Assembly (NCBI GenBank): GCA_946800325.1
Contig: OX326956.1
Location: 17,760,667-17,824,666 of the forward strand
Direction: 5' to 3'
Source: Luzula sylvatica
Taxonomy: Eukaryota > Streptophyta > Magnoliopsida > Poales > Juncaceae
DNA: 64,000 nucleotides
A program made the position numbers and the translations under genes. Under the pieces are notes generated by a model that saw only the letters and a list, made by a program, of their open reading frames with translations, searched no databases and had not been told where the DNA came from. The first letter of the stretch is position 1. Each line of letters starts with the position of its first letter. Shown in pieces: positions 23,520 through 35,060 of this stretch.

Positions 23520-23940
23520 GAATAATGAGGCCTTCTTCTCTGGTCAGTGATCATACTATACCCAATCAATATATTTTGAACAAATGAGAAACATGGGTAT
23601 ATAAGAAGGAAAATTAATGGAAGTAAAACTGGAACGTTTTTAACGCTGGAGCATGGTTCCATTAATTACAGCTTAGCAGCTCTGGGAGTTCCACATCCAT
23701 TTATCACATTGTTTAAGTACACTAATGATGTGTTGCCAATCAACTACATAATTTTGTTTAATAAATATTAAATATTATAAAAATTTAAAACCGAGTATGA
23801 AAAATGGTATTTTTTACATAAATCTATGGATCACAGTTCACACAATAATTTTTCATAATTGGAGGTATAATTAGAAAATAATGAAGTATAAAACATACCT
23901 CAGTCATATCCTTTGTGATTTCAGATGCCACTTCGCCCAT
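23520..23940 (-). pseudogene. Cysteine synthase (O-acetylserine thiol-lyase) 5' fragment
   Basis: The minus strand retains the first exons of a cytosolic-type cysteine synthase, which makes cysteine from O-acetylserine and sulfide. Exon 1 (23940-23899) encodes MGEVASEITKDMTE and ends in a GT donor. The next exon, after AG at 23744-23745, encodes LIGNTSLVYLNNVINGCG then AAKL and a stop at 23666-23668. It continues after the stop with MEPCSSVK, which contains the conserved PLP-lysine motif. A later segment near 23.57 kb encodes IGYSMITD and, one frame over, EEGLIIPCK. The stop and frameshift, and the absence of the following catalytic region, mark a decayed copy. Family exon order is kept, so it arose from genomic DNA and not by retroposition. 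Confidence 0.8.
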
Positions 23941-23944
23941 TGCT

Positions 23945-25055
23945 TAGTTCTTTAGAAAAAAGTAAATCCAAAAAAAACAAGAACACTCATTTGATAGATC
24001 ATGAAAAATAAATTTGATTAGTAAAAAGAAAAACTAGACATATAAATAGTAGTCGTTATAAAAGATTTAACTTTGATAAATCATGCTTAGACTAATTTGA
24101 TTGAAAGAAGGATTTTTTACTGTCCATACAACTAGGATCTCAACAAGAATAAGCTTTTCATATGTAAAAGAAATGGTCTTCGAACTACTTGCAATGAGTT
24201 AAAGAAATGGTCTTCGAACCAATTTCATACAGACAATATCGCAAACAGCTTGTGTACACATTTGTAAAAGCTACGAAATCAGGATACGAACCCATTTGAA
24301 CTCAAAATTTCATTGCAAAAATATGATTAAAATTTAAATAACTGTTGTTTGAAAGTGAATATCTAAGCTCAATGCGAAAACCCACAATACATCATAGACT
24401 GCAATTAAGTCCAATTAAGTGAATGACCAATCATTCCTCAGAATCATAATCATCATCATCAGAAGAAGAAGAAAAATTGATCAGCTTAAAAAGGACCAAC
24501 CAAGCTCAGCTTAAAATGGAGACGGCTAGTAAATCCTGAGGAAGAAGCGACAAATGAAAGAAAAAAAATCAACCATAAACATTGATTTCGAGGGAACAAA
24601 ACTGTAAAAAATAATTTCAAGGAAAACGGAGGAAATTATGGAAACTTCGATTCATTTCTTCACTGAGCAAAACAAGAAGGTTGCCTTTTCTTCACATGAT
24701 AATTTCTTCAGCCGAACAATCAACCATGAGCAACAAGTATGATGGATTTGAAATTCAAATTAAAATGGAAATGAAAGAGAGTTATGGAAGAGAGGAAAGT
24801 GATGTACATGATTTTTTTTGATTGGTTCTCGAGACGCAAAAGAAAAGAAAAAAAAAAAAGGGTTAAAACATGCTGACGTGCTGTCAAAAATTGTTGGTGT
24901 ACGTTACGTTGTCATTGTCAGACAACAATCACTGTTGAACACAGCAATCATGACCTTGCTGGGCGTGGACCGAGAAAAAGGAACGCATGGTTTACCAGCG
25001 TGTCTACTGTTTTATACCTGGCGCCAGCACATCAACAAGATGGGGGGGAGGTTTA
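23945..25055. other. Intergenic between cysteine synthase relic and PUB gene
   Basis: No gene recognised. It contains a short duplicated phrase (AAAGAAATGGTCTTCGAAC at about 24.17 and 24.20 kb). ORFs are short and lack family resemblance. The right part is presumably upstream promoter of the PUB gene. Confidence 0.5.
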
Positions 25056-25058
25056 GGG

Positions 25059-25064
25059 TATATA
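25059..25064 (+). promoter_or_regulatory. Candidate TATA box of the PUB gene
   Basis: TATATA within GGGTATATACAACA, about 690 bp before the ATG. The following CT-rich leader and the 5'-UTR intron make it a plausible core promoter. The transcription start is inferred, not shown. Confidence 0.45.
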
Positions 25065-25324
25065 CAACATTTTCCTTATGTATTATGGTCTTCACTCTCC
25101 TTCTCAGCTGACTTCTCCGTAGAGGCGTAGACGAGTCAAAGACACGAGCTTCCTTCCCTTTCTTTTCTTCTCTGTCTCTACCTTTCAGCTTTTTTCTCCT
25201 TCATTCTCTTTCGTCGACAATTCTCCGATGGGTCCCGACTGGAGAGCATGATGAGCTCGCTAGGTTTCCAGAGGGCAACACATCCGCGTTAATTTTAAGG
25301 GGAAAGGCTCTAGGAGAGCGAAAG

Positions 25325-25730
25325 GTATGAATGAAATTTACTGTTTATTGTAAGATCAAAGATTGATTTCGTTTACTACCATGTCGATTTTTTTATTGAA
25401 TTGATTTGTTTTGCGCGTTTGGAGACGAATTCAGTACCGTTTGAGGCCGTTTTAGTGAATAATCGGTCTTGTTAATTGCGTTTGTTGAAGAAATCAAGTG
25501 AAAATTGATTATTAAGGGATTTGAGATAGGTTTTTTTTATCATTTGCTCAATTATTCCATACTATATCAGATAGAATTGATTGTGCCAGTGTGTTAGCAA
25601 TTAAAGTTGCTCTTAGGGTTTTCTAACATCTTCTTTTATTGTTTCCAATTTATTTTTCTGTTTTGCATAATTCTCACTTGTCCTACATTTAATCACTAAT
25701 AAATCTCTAATTAATTACTTATATTTCCAG
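25325..25730 (+). other. 5'-UTR intron of the PUB gene
   Basis: A GT donor follows GCGAAAG and a pyrimidine-rich ATATTTCCAG acceptor ends 15 bp before the start codon. The intervening 406 bp are T-rich, as expected for a plant leader intron, which often raises expression. Confidence 0.6.
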
Positions 25731-25745
25731 ATTTTATCACAAAAA

Positions 25746-28360
25746 ATGGCTGAGATTGATTTATACCGCGACTCGTCAACCCATTCCACAGACTCGTATC
25801 AAGAAACCATACACATAGAACCAATATACGAAGCCTTTCTCTGTCCTCTCTCCAAGAAAATCATGCGGGACCCAGTAACCCTAGAAAACGGGCAAACCTT
25901 CGAGCGTTCCTCGATAGAGAAATGGTTTCGAGAATGCCGAGAAAAACAAAAGCCACTCACCTGCCCCATCACAAAAAGGGTTTTAGCCACCGCCGACTTA
26001 AACCCTAGCATAGCTCTGCGAAACACGATCGAAGAATGGAGCCAACGAAACGAGGCCGCGAGACTCGACGTTGCTAGAAGGTCTCTTAATCTCTTGAGCT
26101 CCGAAACGGACGCTTTGAGCGCTTTGGATTACGTGATCGAGATTTGTGAAATGAAAAGGACAAATAGGCATTTTGTCAAGAGAGGCGAATTGGTTCCGTT
26201 AATTTCGGATATGTTGAAGAGTAGTAGCAGAAAAGTTCGATTGAAAGCGCTACAAACACTTCGTATCGTTGCAGAAGAAGACGACGACAACAAGGTTTGA
26301 AAAAAAAAACTTAAATTGCAAAAAAGCCCCTGTAAAATTATTATTTATTTTTGTAGGAGGATATAGCTGCGGGGGATACGATACGAATGATAGTGAAGTT
26401 CCTATCACACGAGCCTTCAAAAGAAAGAGAAGAGGCAGTATGTTTGCTCGACGAGCTGGCGAAGAGAGAGACTCTTTGCGAGAAAATCGGAGCGGTGGGC
26501 GGCTCGATACTCATCCTCGTTGGCATGTGTAGTAGCAAATCCGAGAATGTTTCCATCATCGAGAAAGCAGAGCGAATATTAGAGAATTTAGAACGGTACG
26601 AACCAAACGTACGATTCATGGCCGAGAATGGAAGGCTACAACCCCTCCTCCGACTTCTCCTTGAAGGTATTAACCTAAAAAAAGGAGAAGTTTTTAAAAT
26701 AACCCTTGATTTTTATTAAATTATTATTTTGCCAGGCTCGTCAGAAACACAGCTCACGATGGCGGTGTACTTAGGCGAACTCGCACTGAGTAACGACGTC
26801 AAAGTCTTCGTGGCTCAAACGGCCGGCTCGGCTTTAGTCGACCTAATGAGAAGCAAAAACAAAGAGGCTCAAGAATCCACGTTAAAAGCTCTCAATCAAA
26901 TCTCGTCGTACGAAACGAGCGCTAAAATACTGATCGAAGCCGGGATTTTACCTCCTCTCGTGAAGGACTTGTTCATGGTTGGCCCGCACCAACTCCCCAT
27001 GAGGTTGAAAGAGGTTTCGGCGACCATTTTGACTAATCTGGTCGCGTGTGGCGTGGATTTCGAGTCGATTCCTCTCGATCAGAACCGCCAGACTTTGGTC
27101 TCGGAGGACGTGGTCCATAATCTTTTGCATTTGATCAGCAATACCGGTCCCGCCATTGAGTGCAAGCTCCTTCAAGTACAATCATTATATATTTCAATTT
27201 TTTTGGGGAAATGCTAAGTATAATCCATTTTATAGGTACTTGTGGGATTAACGAGCGGTCCAAAAACGGTTTTAAACATAGTCGCGGCGATCAAGAGTTC
27301 CGGAGCCTCGATTAGTCTCATCCAATTCGTGGAGGCTCCGCAAAGAGAAGTCCGCATGGCCTCGATAAAACTTTTAAACAACATTTCCCCTTACATGGGT
27401 CAAGAGCTCTCCGACTCGTTCCGCGCCGCCGGAAGCCAGCTCAGCAGTTTGATAAACGTGCTCGCCGAAAACAACGGCATTTCCGACGAGCAAGCCGCGG
27501 CTGCCGGCCTGCTCGCGGACCTTCCGGAACGAGATTCGGTCCTCACGCGCCGCCTTCTAGAAGAAGGCGCGTTTGGGATTATCGTTTCGAAGGTTCGGGG
27601 GATAAGACAAGGCGAGACGAGAGGTAGTCGGTTCGTGACTCCGTTCCTCGAAGGACTCGTTAGGGTTTTGTCGAGGGTCACTTTCGTGATCAACGAGAAC
27701 GATATTATCGCTCTCGCGAGAGAATTGAATTTGGTGGTGTTGTTCACAGATTTGTTGCAAATGAACGGGTTAGATAAAGTCCAAGCGGTTTCGGCGACCG
27801 CGTTGGAGAATCTCTCGCGGCAATCGAAGTATTTAACGAGGATCGTCGATCCGCCCGAACTGGGTTGTTTTTGTTTTCGGAAGAAGACTCAAGATTTAGT
27901 GAACAATTGCAGAGTTCATCACGGGGTGTGTTCGGTTCGAGACACGTTTTGTTTGCTAGAAGGAAAAGCGGTCGAGAAACTCGTCACGTGTTTGGACCAC
28001 ACGAACGAGAACGTCGTCGAGGCCGGTTTGGCCGCGTTGTGCACGTTGTTAGAGGACGGGGTCGATATAGAAGAAGGGGTGATTGTTTTGTTGGATTCGG
28101 AAGGGATAAAGCCGATATTGGAGGTGTTGTGCGAGAGTAGGACCGAGATTTTGAGGGAGAAGGCGGTGTGGGCCGTGGAGAGGATTTTGAGAAAGGATGA
28201 TATAGCGTTCGAGATTTCAATGGATCAGAATGTGGGGACTGCTTTGGTCGAGGCGTTTAGGCACGGGGATTACAGGACCAGACAGATAGCTGAGCGGGCA
28301 TTGAAACACGTGGATAAATTACCGAATTTCTCGGGGATTTTTTCGAAAATGTCGACTTGA
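25746..28360 (+). CDS. U-box/ARM-repeat E3 ubiquitin ligase, PUB43/PUB44 (SAUL1) type
   Basis: E3 ligase that takes ubiquitin from an E2 through its U-box and binds substrate through ARM repeats. Arabidopsis PUB44/SAUL1 acts at the plasma membrane in senescence control and immunity; the same role here is inference from family. Exons 25746-26291, 26357-26666, 26736-27175 and 27236-28360 join in frame to 806 residues, close to the usual length near 800. The U-box lies at residues 25-103 (FLCPLSKKIMRDPVTLENGQ ... CPITKRVL). The rest is a run of helical ARM-like repeats (for example VRLKALQTLRIVAEED, VVEAGLAALCTLLEDGVDIE). No transmembrane segment. Coding GC is much higher than the surroundings. 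No disabling change seen. Confidence 0.95.
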
Positions 28361-28577
28361 TTGAATGGATATATTTATTGATAGGATTTGAATATTTGAA
28401 TGGAATTTCGAATGGTTTTTTTTCTTTTCCGAATGGTGTTTTGTATGTATTTATGTATGTATGTATGTATGTATGTGGTTTGTTGTACATTTCTCTATAT
28501 TGCATTTTAGTTCTTTTCTTCTCTGTATTTCGAGATCGTGAAATTTTGTAAATTCTGTTTCGGTGGCACATATATTC

Positions 28578-28583
28578 AATAAA
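28578..28583 (+). terminator. Candidate poly(A) signal of the PUB gene
   Basis: AATAAA about 220 bp after the stop codon, downstream of a T-rich tract and a TATG tetranucleotide repeat (28443-28473). Plant poly(A) signals are loose, so this is only a candidate. Confidence 0.4.
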
Positions 28584-28599
28584 TTGGTGGATATGCTTC

Positions 28600-29165
28600 T
28601 TAATTTTATTTGCAGCATTCTGCTTATGCTCCTGCAAAAATTTAAAATATCACATATGCCCCTCCAAAATGCGAAAAGTATGTCAAATATCCAGATAAAA
28701 TATGAGAAATATCACCGTATTTTCACTAATATACCCTTCTTTTCTATCAGCGTAAATTTCGGCACAAATGATATTTCCCTGTTTTGTAAGGGTACACGTA
28801 TGCTATTTCATGAATTATGGTCTTATTATTTTCATACCTCAATATAACTTGAAAAGTAAAATGCTAATTGAAATCACAGAAATACTTTGTTTAAAAGTTG
28901 TTTCCAATATTTTACATCAGAATCATAATGCTGCAACGAAAACAAAAAAAATATTGTTTCATTCCAAATTCAAAGCAAATAACCCATCCACACTTGAAGA
29001 TCAAAATTGCTTCTTACAAAAAAGTATGATTAGAACTGTAATTTTTCCATCAAATTCCACGATTGAACTCTCACCAAAATGAGAGAATCTCAAATACCAT
29101 GAGTTTGTTTATTCTTAAAAAGAATAATCCTAAACTTTAAAATAAAATTAAAAACATTCAAATCC
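28600..29165. other. Convergent intergenic spacer
   Basis: Separates the 3' ends of the PUB (plus) and adenylate kinase (minus) genes. It should hold both 3' UTRs. No other feature seen. Confidence 0.5.
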
Positions 29166-29168
29166 TCA

Positions 29169-30371
29169 TCAAGCCGCGGCTAATTGCTTGTCCTCGTGAT
29201 TCTCTTCGAGGTTTAGCACCTGTAGCAACTTGGGCCAAGAATCAGGGATTCCACCTGGCAAATCGAATTCTAGAAGCTTCCCTTTCTTCCTGTAAAATTC
29301 TTCCACAGGTCGGCTCTGCAAAAAAGCAGAAGTTATTTGAAGGTCTCTTTTGCAAATTTCCTAAAAGAAAAGTACCATGTTATTGTAGATACGAAGGCGT
29401 TCTTTAACGACATTTTCGGTATCGTCAGCTCGACTGACGAGTTTCGACATGCAATCGGTTGGGGGGAGGAGAGGCGCCATGTACATGTCAGGTTGACCGT
29501 TTTGCCCCTTGACGTCGATACATGCGAGATTGAAGTTCTTCCCGCATTGATCGCAGATCCGTCTCCCCAAACACTTTTCGACTATCACGTTCTCTTGGAG
29601 TTTTAGGTTTACTACTAGATCTATGTCCATCACTCCTTCGAGAATTTCCTATTAAGAAGAAAAGGATGAATGATTAAAATTGATGGTAAAGAAAAGGAGA
29701 TTGAGAGTGTAGTGTAGAGATCTCACAGCTTGGTTTACGGTACGGGGAAAACCATCAAGAATGAATCCTGATTCGCCCTTAGTTTGTCCTTTTTCGAGGC
29801 GTTTGGTCAAAAGGTTTATGATGATATCGTCTGAGACCAACTGCCCGTTGTTCACTAAGTCGGCAAGCTGCGAAAGAACAATAAACAAAATGAGACGGGT
29901 AATTATCTTCTTTTTTTGAGAGATAACTAAATTGAAAATTGAGTGAAATTTAGCAAAATTGATCTCATTTTTTTATAGAATTGGTGAAATTAAGCAAATC
30001 GGATCAAAATCTAGAAGGAATTGGTCTTTCTTCTTCATAAAAATTAACTCTCTTCTTTATACCTGTTTCGACAGAGGTCCAGAAGAGGCGAGTTCCTCAC
30101 GAACAAGATCGCCAGTGGCAATATGAGGTACGCCGAGCAATTTACACAATCTACTCGCATAAGTACCCTTTCCTACACCAGGACACCCTAAAAACACCCA
30201 CTGCACGTTCCTATCATCCCTTGCCTTCCTTGCTGCTGCCGGCCCCGCCAATCGCGCGGAAAAACCAGCCGGAAAGCACGGTTTAGGTTCGGATGCGAGT
30301 GTTGAGAAGGAGTTTCTGGCCGTAGATCCGGCGCCGGCGGCAGATCGGAGGAGTCTAGTTACTGCCGCCAT
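29169..30371 (-). CDS. Adenylate kinase, organelle-targeted (plant ADK1-like)
   Basis: Catalyses ATP + AMP to 2 ADP. Exons (minus) 30371-30063, 29867-29727, 29648-29376 and 29315-29169 are each a multiple of three and encode 289 residues. Residues 1 to about 50 are Ala/Arg/Ser-rich without acids until late, a transit peptide for chloroplast or mitochondrion. The P-loop [10 protein letters not shown] follows, then the AMP-binding [12 protein letters not shown], the segment [12 protein letters not shown], the LID with Cys pairs CDQCGKNF, and [13 protein letters not shown]. It closely resembles the Arabidopsis protein annotated as chloroplastic adenylate kinase 1. All motifs are intact. The compartment cannot be settled from sequence. 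Confidence 0.94.
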
Positions 30372-30629
30372 GAGAGAGAAAGAGAGAGGAGAGGAGGAGA
30401 AGTGTATGAGGAAAGCGTCTCACTTGTGATGAGAAAGAGGAAAGAGATCTGAGAGGAGTTTGAACGACGAGTTGTGTAGTCTGTGTAGAAAGTCATTTTA
30501 CAAGCTAAATTAGCCCATTATTGACTCGTTTCATACACTATGTACGTGAGTCAATACATGATTCGGAAAAATGTAAAGTCGAGCTTTGATATAAACCATA
30601 CATATTTACCACGAATTATTACAGTAAGC

Positions 30630-30741
30630 CACGTGAGGTAACCATTAAATGATTAACACGTGAGTTGTGCGCAAAGTTGGGTGCAAGCGGTGGGGTCGTA
30701 TCGTTTCTCGTGGGAAGATATCCGGAAATTTCGAGCACGTG
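30630..30741 (-). promoter_or_regulatory. Cluster of three CACGTG G-boxes upstream of adenylate kinase
   Basis: Perfect palindromic CACGTG hexamers lie at 30630-30635, 30657-30662 and 30736-30741, about 260-370 bp upstream of the adenylate kinase ATG. G-boxes bind bZIP and bHLH factors (ABA, light and PIF responses). Occupancy is not shown. Confidence 0.6.
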
Positions 30742-30749
30742 GGTGGACC

Positions 30750-31400
30750 AGCGCATTTGTACTGCATTGCATATCAATATTAACAATATTAAAGGTAGAA
30801 GAATATTCCCGTGAATCTTTTAGAATTGTAGCATGGTTCTTTCACACCGAGGTATATAACAAGGGTTATTCAGCCCAGTATGTTATCATTAATGCTTACA
30901 TTGGTTAATTTGGGCCATGACTTTTTACATTTTTTAATATACATGAAATTCTTATTTTGTGGACCTTTATAAATAAATGAACTTTTATATTTGAATGGCC
31001 CATCTGTTTTGGGTGGCCCTCTGTGATATTAAAAATTTGAATATAAATATATATTAATACTAAAAAAGTTATATTATCATTAGAAAATGACATGTTAATC
31101 AACTTATATTTCTATTTAAAAAAGTGTAAATGACCATATAAAAAACATACTTTTATTCAAAAAGTTATTATCACACATTTAACAAAATATTATCATTCAA
31201 AAATCGCACAGCTAAAATTGTGTCCGGGACATTTTCGATAAATATATCACACATATATATATATATGGTATATTGATATATCTGAACTATATACTTTATT
31301 CCGAAAAAATCAATTATGGGAAAAAAAATTACATAAACAAAAAATGTTGTACTTCAAAACGGTACATTATAGTTCCAAATATATATATATATACACAAAA
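30750..31400. other. Intergenic, AT-rich
   Basis: No gene seen. A short TA run lies at 31255-31266 and another at about 31380-31395. No element termini recognised. Confidence 0.5.
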
Positions 31401-32019
31401 ACCAAAAATATATTAGTATTTCGAAAGGATATGTCATCGTCAAAAAAAATATAGAAAGAAAGTATTGGCAGATATTGTTTCGCTTCTTTACCTTATCATT
31501 TCTCCAAAATATTTGAATTATAAAATTTGGTCTCTCAACTACTAAATTGGTGTAATTTTTTTATTAATTTTGTTTGAAAAAGATCTTATTTTTGATATTT
31601 TGTTAATAAAAAAATATATTTATAAACCGGTAAATAGATTGAAGTGGCAGTAAATAAAAATCCCAACGCGGTAAGACAAAATCCAATTTACCCTCCAACT
31701 AATCAATATATAAGAACTTAAGTTGTTATTAACAGGGAAAATATAGCTGCCCCTCCGCACCAACTCATCCCAATACATCATGGTGCTAAAAAATAATTAA
31801 ATGAATTGATCAGCCTATCTAATCAGGAAACACGTTTAAATGACACGTAAATAATTTATAATACGTTAAAATTAATAGTAATTTGAGTCAATAATTAATT
31901 TACATATCCTTTTTTTTTGCCACCTTATCAAATGTGTTATTTTGAGTTTGAAGGCTGAATATATAACCCCTTATTAATATGTATGTCAATGAATAATCAA
32001 ATTATTAATGTATATTCTA

Positions 32020-32475
32020 TGTTGTAGGGATACGAATACAAATATCGTATTCGACACGAATACGACGATACAACAATTTTCGAAAAATTTAGGATACGAT
32101 ACGTCTATTATATATAATTTTTTGTTATTTTATTAATTATAATTTATATATGAAATCTTTTTTATTTTTATATAATATTATATTTTTAACACAAAATATA
32201 CTAAAATTTTGTCATTACAAAATTAACTTAGTATTAAGTAAATATTTCTTATATTTAGTTATTTATTTATATGTATTACTCATTTATTTCGATTTCAAAT
32301 TTATATTTTTTGTTTTTCAAGTATATTTATTGATGCGTTATAAGTATTCGGCAAATATTCGGAAGTATCCGAAAAGTATCCACTATTATTTTGGAATAAA
32401 ATATTCGGTTACGCCACGTGAAGTATCCGATACGTATCCGACGAATATCGATATCTCATGCGGTAATACGATATG
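32020..32475. mobile_element. hAT-like GGATACG-repeat element remnant
   Basis: The ends are rich in GTATTCG / CGAATAC and TATCCGATACG inverted motifs around an AT-rich, T-biased core. This is the typical subterminal pattern of small plant hAT elements. Exact termini and a TSD could not be fixed. It lies in duplicon copy 1. Confidence 0.4.
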
Positions 32476-32761
32476 GCTTGATTTTTTAACAGTGTATATA
32501 GTGTATATGTCAAAACATCAATTTTTTAATGGAATTATAAAGAGTATCATCACTCTTATAACAAACCAACACAAATTGGATAAAATATATAAAATTGCAA
32601 GATAAATCATACACCAGTAAACCTCAGATCATTTTATTCATGCAAACCATACATATTTTAAGCACTTCAACAAAAGAACAAGAAGTAGGGCATACAAGAA
32701 GTATACAACTCTTCTCTTAGGGGGTGATCGTATCGTAAACTCGGGCTGCAACATAATTTGT

Positions 32762-33119
32762 TCAAGGGTTGATGATATCTGCAGCGCAATGCGTGGTGCA
32801 GAAACACCGACGGCGAAATCCACGGCAGTTTCCGCCTTGGAAGCCTTCAGTTCGGCAGACGTTACCGCAGTTGCTTGCACTGACGCACGAGCCTTTGAAT
32901 TTATGGCTCTGCGACTCGCACGTTCTCGCCTCCACGCTAGCCGGCCCCATCTCTTTTTGTAGAGAGTCAAATAAATTCATCATTTTTTTTTGAATAAATA
33001 ATATGTACATAAGTTGATAAATGTATTTTTAAAAAAAATTGGATTGGGAACAGACCTGAGGAAATAATAAGAATCAACAGGAGGAAGATAGAAGTGAAGA
33101 GCTTTTGAGTTTTCTCCAT
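32762..33119 (-). CDS. Plant defensin (gamma-thionin), copy 1
   Basis: Small secreted antimicrobial-type peptide. Exon 1 (33119-33056) encodes the signal peptide [21 protein letters not shown] 103-bp GT-AG intron follows, and exon 2 (32952-32762) encodes the rest; the split codon restores Glu. The precursor is 84 residues. The mature region, starting near [10 protein letters not shown], has the eight defensin cysteines with spacing C-x10-C-x5-C-x3-C-x9-C-x6-C-x1-C-x3-C, including the GNVC and CFCTTHC signatures. A 7-residue tail (AADIINP) follows the last Cys, short compared with the vacuolar-sorting propeptides of floral defensins. Position of the intron after the signal peptide is typical of plant defensin genes. 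Paralogue of 48306-48678. Target organism or tissue is unknown. Confidence 0.92.
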
Positions 33120-33633
33120 TGTTAGTCTTGGAGAGAAATATCAGAGATGAGAAAGAAAGCTTGGTATGCACTAGGGTTTTATACTAGAATTTCAAAAGCT
33201 TTACCACTAGAGGTTTCATGGAGGTGTGAAATAAAATGGAAAGAAAAAACACACATCAAAATCTAATGTCACCCTCACTAAGATATTATTTTCTTCTTTT
33301 TCTACTCCATATGCTAATTAATTATGTTAATTAGTATGCTAACTAGGAACTACACAGTACCCACACTTGTAGAGTTCTTGATAAAAAACATATACTTAAT
33401 CTTCTTAAAAAATATTTTTTAAATACTGTATTATTGCTCATGTGATATTATTTATGTGGTAGAATGCTGCTATTATTTATGTGTCAAAAATGGACTATAT
33501 ATAAACTGAGGGTTAAAAAATCACACCAATTGATGAAGATGCTATATATAAACTACCATAATAATTAATAATTGAAGGATTAAAAATAAATTATATAAAA
33601 TTTGAAGGTAGAAAAATCACACCAACTCAATAA

Positions 33634-33930
33634 TTTTTTTTGAAAGAAAGGCAAGCGCGATACGCGCTCGGTCCAATCGATTTTCATAAATAAGAAGAAA
33701 AAAAGAGTTTTACAACGACATAATTACAATATAGTTAATACTTAACGAACAACTACCTATACCAAATATTTCTTTAGTTAGTTAACTATAAAATCTCCAA
33801 TTACCCATGAAATCTTGAATATTCTTGATAAGGAGCTCATGCATTCGACCCTTGCGGTGAAAAATTCTATTATTTCGTTCCCTCCAAATAATTAAAAAGT
33901 TAGATTTGAACTTTTCTCCTTTTCTTTTGA
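33634..33930 (-). mobile_element. 5'-truncated LINE relic
   Basis: On the minus strand, about 33930-33780 encodes NFLIIWRERNNRIF, the conserved tail after the zf-RVT domain of plant L1-like LINEs. It then runs to a short A-tail (T-run 33634-33641 on plus). Truncated 5' end plus A-tail fits target-primed reverse transcription. The segment has no counterpart in duplicon copy 2, so it came after the duplication or was lost there. Confidence 0.65.
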
Positions 33931-34330
33931 CATTTTTTATATATGTGGATATTTATGTTAAAACCATACTTACTATGGTCGGCAAAAATAATTAGTGCTC
34001 CATCTCAAAATAGAATGTGATAATAAACAAAAAGTAAACCAAAATTAAAGTTGCAAAAAGAGCATTATTGCTAGACCATTAGTCACTGGTGCACTACTTT
34101 GTCATTATAACGTGCCCTTTCTTTTGCTTTGTTTGTTCTTTATCTTTCTATCTTTATTGAAAATATTAAGCTAATTGAGAACTTGTCTAATAATTTTTTC
34201 CGGATTGAAAACTTTAAGCAAATACACAAAAAAAAGGTTCAATCGTTTTCCGGATTTGGCTTATCACCACGGAATGGGCTCCTATGATTTATCAGGATAT
34301 TAATCTTTTCCACATACCAATTACACAATT

Positions 34331-35060
34331 AGAGGTGGCAGTCGGACGGATCGGATCAGGTTCGAATCAGGTCATTTCGGGTTGCAGGTCATTCGGGGCA
34401 TCGAGTCGTTTGGGTCGCGAAGCGTTCGGGTCACGTGTCATTCGGGTAGTTTCGATTTTCGGGTTATTTCGATTTTCGGATCACTCGGTTTCGGATTATT
34501 TCGGTTTTCAGATTGTTCGGTTTCGGGTCGTTTCGACTTTCGAGTCATTCAGTTTCGGATCGTCTCGATTTTCGAGTCATTCGGTTCCGGATCGTTTCGG
34601 GTCATCCGGGTCTTGGTTATATCGATTTTCGGGTCATTCGGATTTCGCAAAATTTGATTTCGAATCATTCGATTTTTCGAGAATTTAGTTTTCGGATAAT
34701 TCAGGATTTATTTTATCGATTCCAAAACATTTTAGTAATATTATATTCATTTTAACAATAATATATTAAATTTCGGGTCTTTCGGGACGTGTATTTCGAG
34801 TATTCGGGTCATGAGTTTCGGATCAGTTCGGGTTTCGGCTCATTCGAGTTTGGATCGATTTCGGATTCGAGTCATTTAGTTTCGGATCAATTTTGGGTTC
34901 GGTTCATTCGGTTCGGTTCCATTTCGGATTCTGGTCATTCGGTTTCGGTTCGATTTCGGGTTCGGGTTGTTGATTTTTCAACATTTTCGATTCGGATCGA
35001 ATTCGGATTCGGACGGATCGAATCATTTTTTTCCAGGTCGGGTCAGATTTTGCTAGCTCT
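34331..35060. mobile_element. hAT-like element rich in TTCGG/GATTTCGG repeats
   Basis: Begins AGAGGTGGCA and ends TGCTAGCTCT (reverse complement AGAGCTAGCA, 7 of 10 matching). ACACAAT and ACCACAAT flank it, a possible imperfect 8-bp TSD. The interior is dense in GGTCATTCGGG / CGGATCGG variants, typical of small plant hAT elements. The ORFs through it are repeat translation (Phe/Ser/Arg-rich), not genes. Confidence 0.55.

Larger units (their letters stand above)
31400..34230. repeat. Defensin duplicon, copy 1 (about 2.8 kb)
   Basis: Direct-repeat partner of the segment 35.47-49.96 kb. Matching landmarks in the same order: AAATCCAATTTA (31680 and 37070), GCTGAATATATAA (31956 and 47680), the gene with both UTRs (32.5-33.25 kb and 48.1-48.8 kb), TAGTATGCTAACTAGGAACT-like sequence (33.33 and 49.58 kb), and GTCGGCAAAAA...GCATTATTGCTAGACCATT (33.98 and 49.74 kb). 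Confidence 0.8.

Noticed and set aside
24818..25111. 97-residue ORF upstream of the PUB gene
   Set aside because: No domain, atypical composition, and it overlaps the expected promoter.
27400..27747. Minus-strand ORFs inside PUB exon 4
   Set aside because: Antisense shadows of a GC-richer coding exon.
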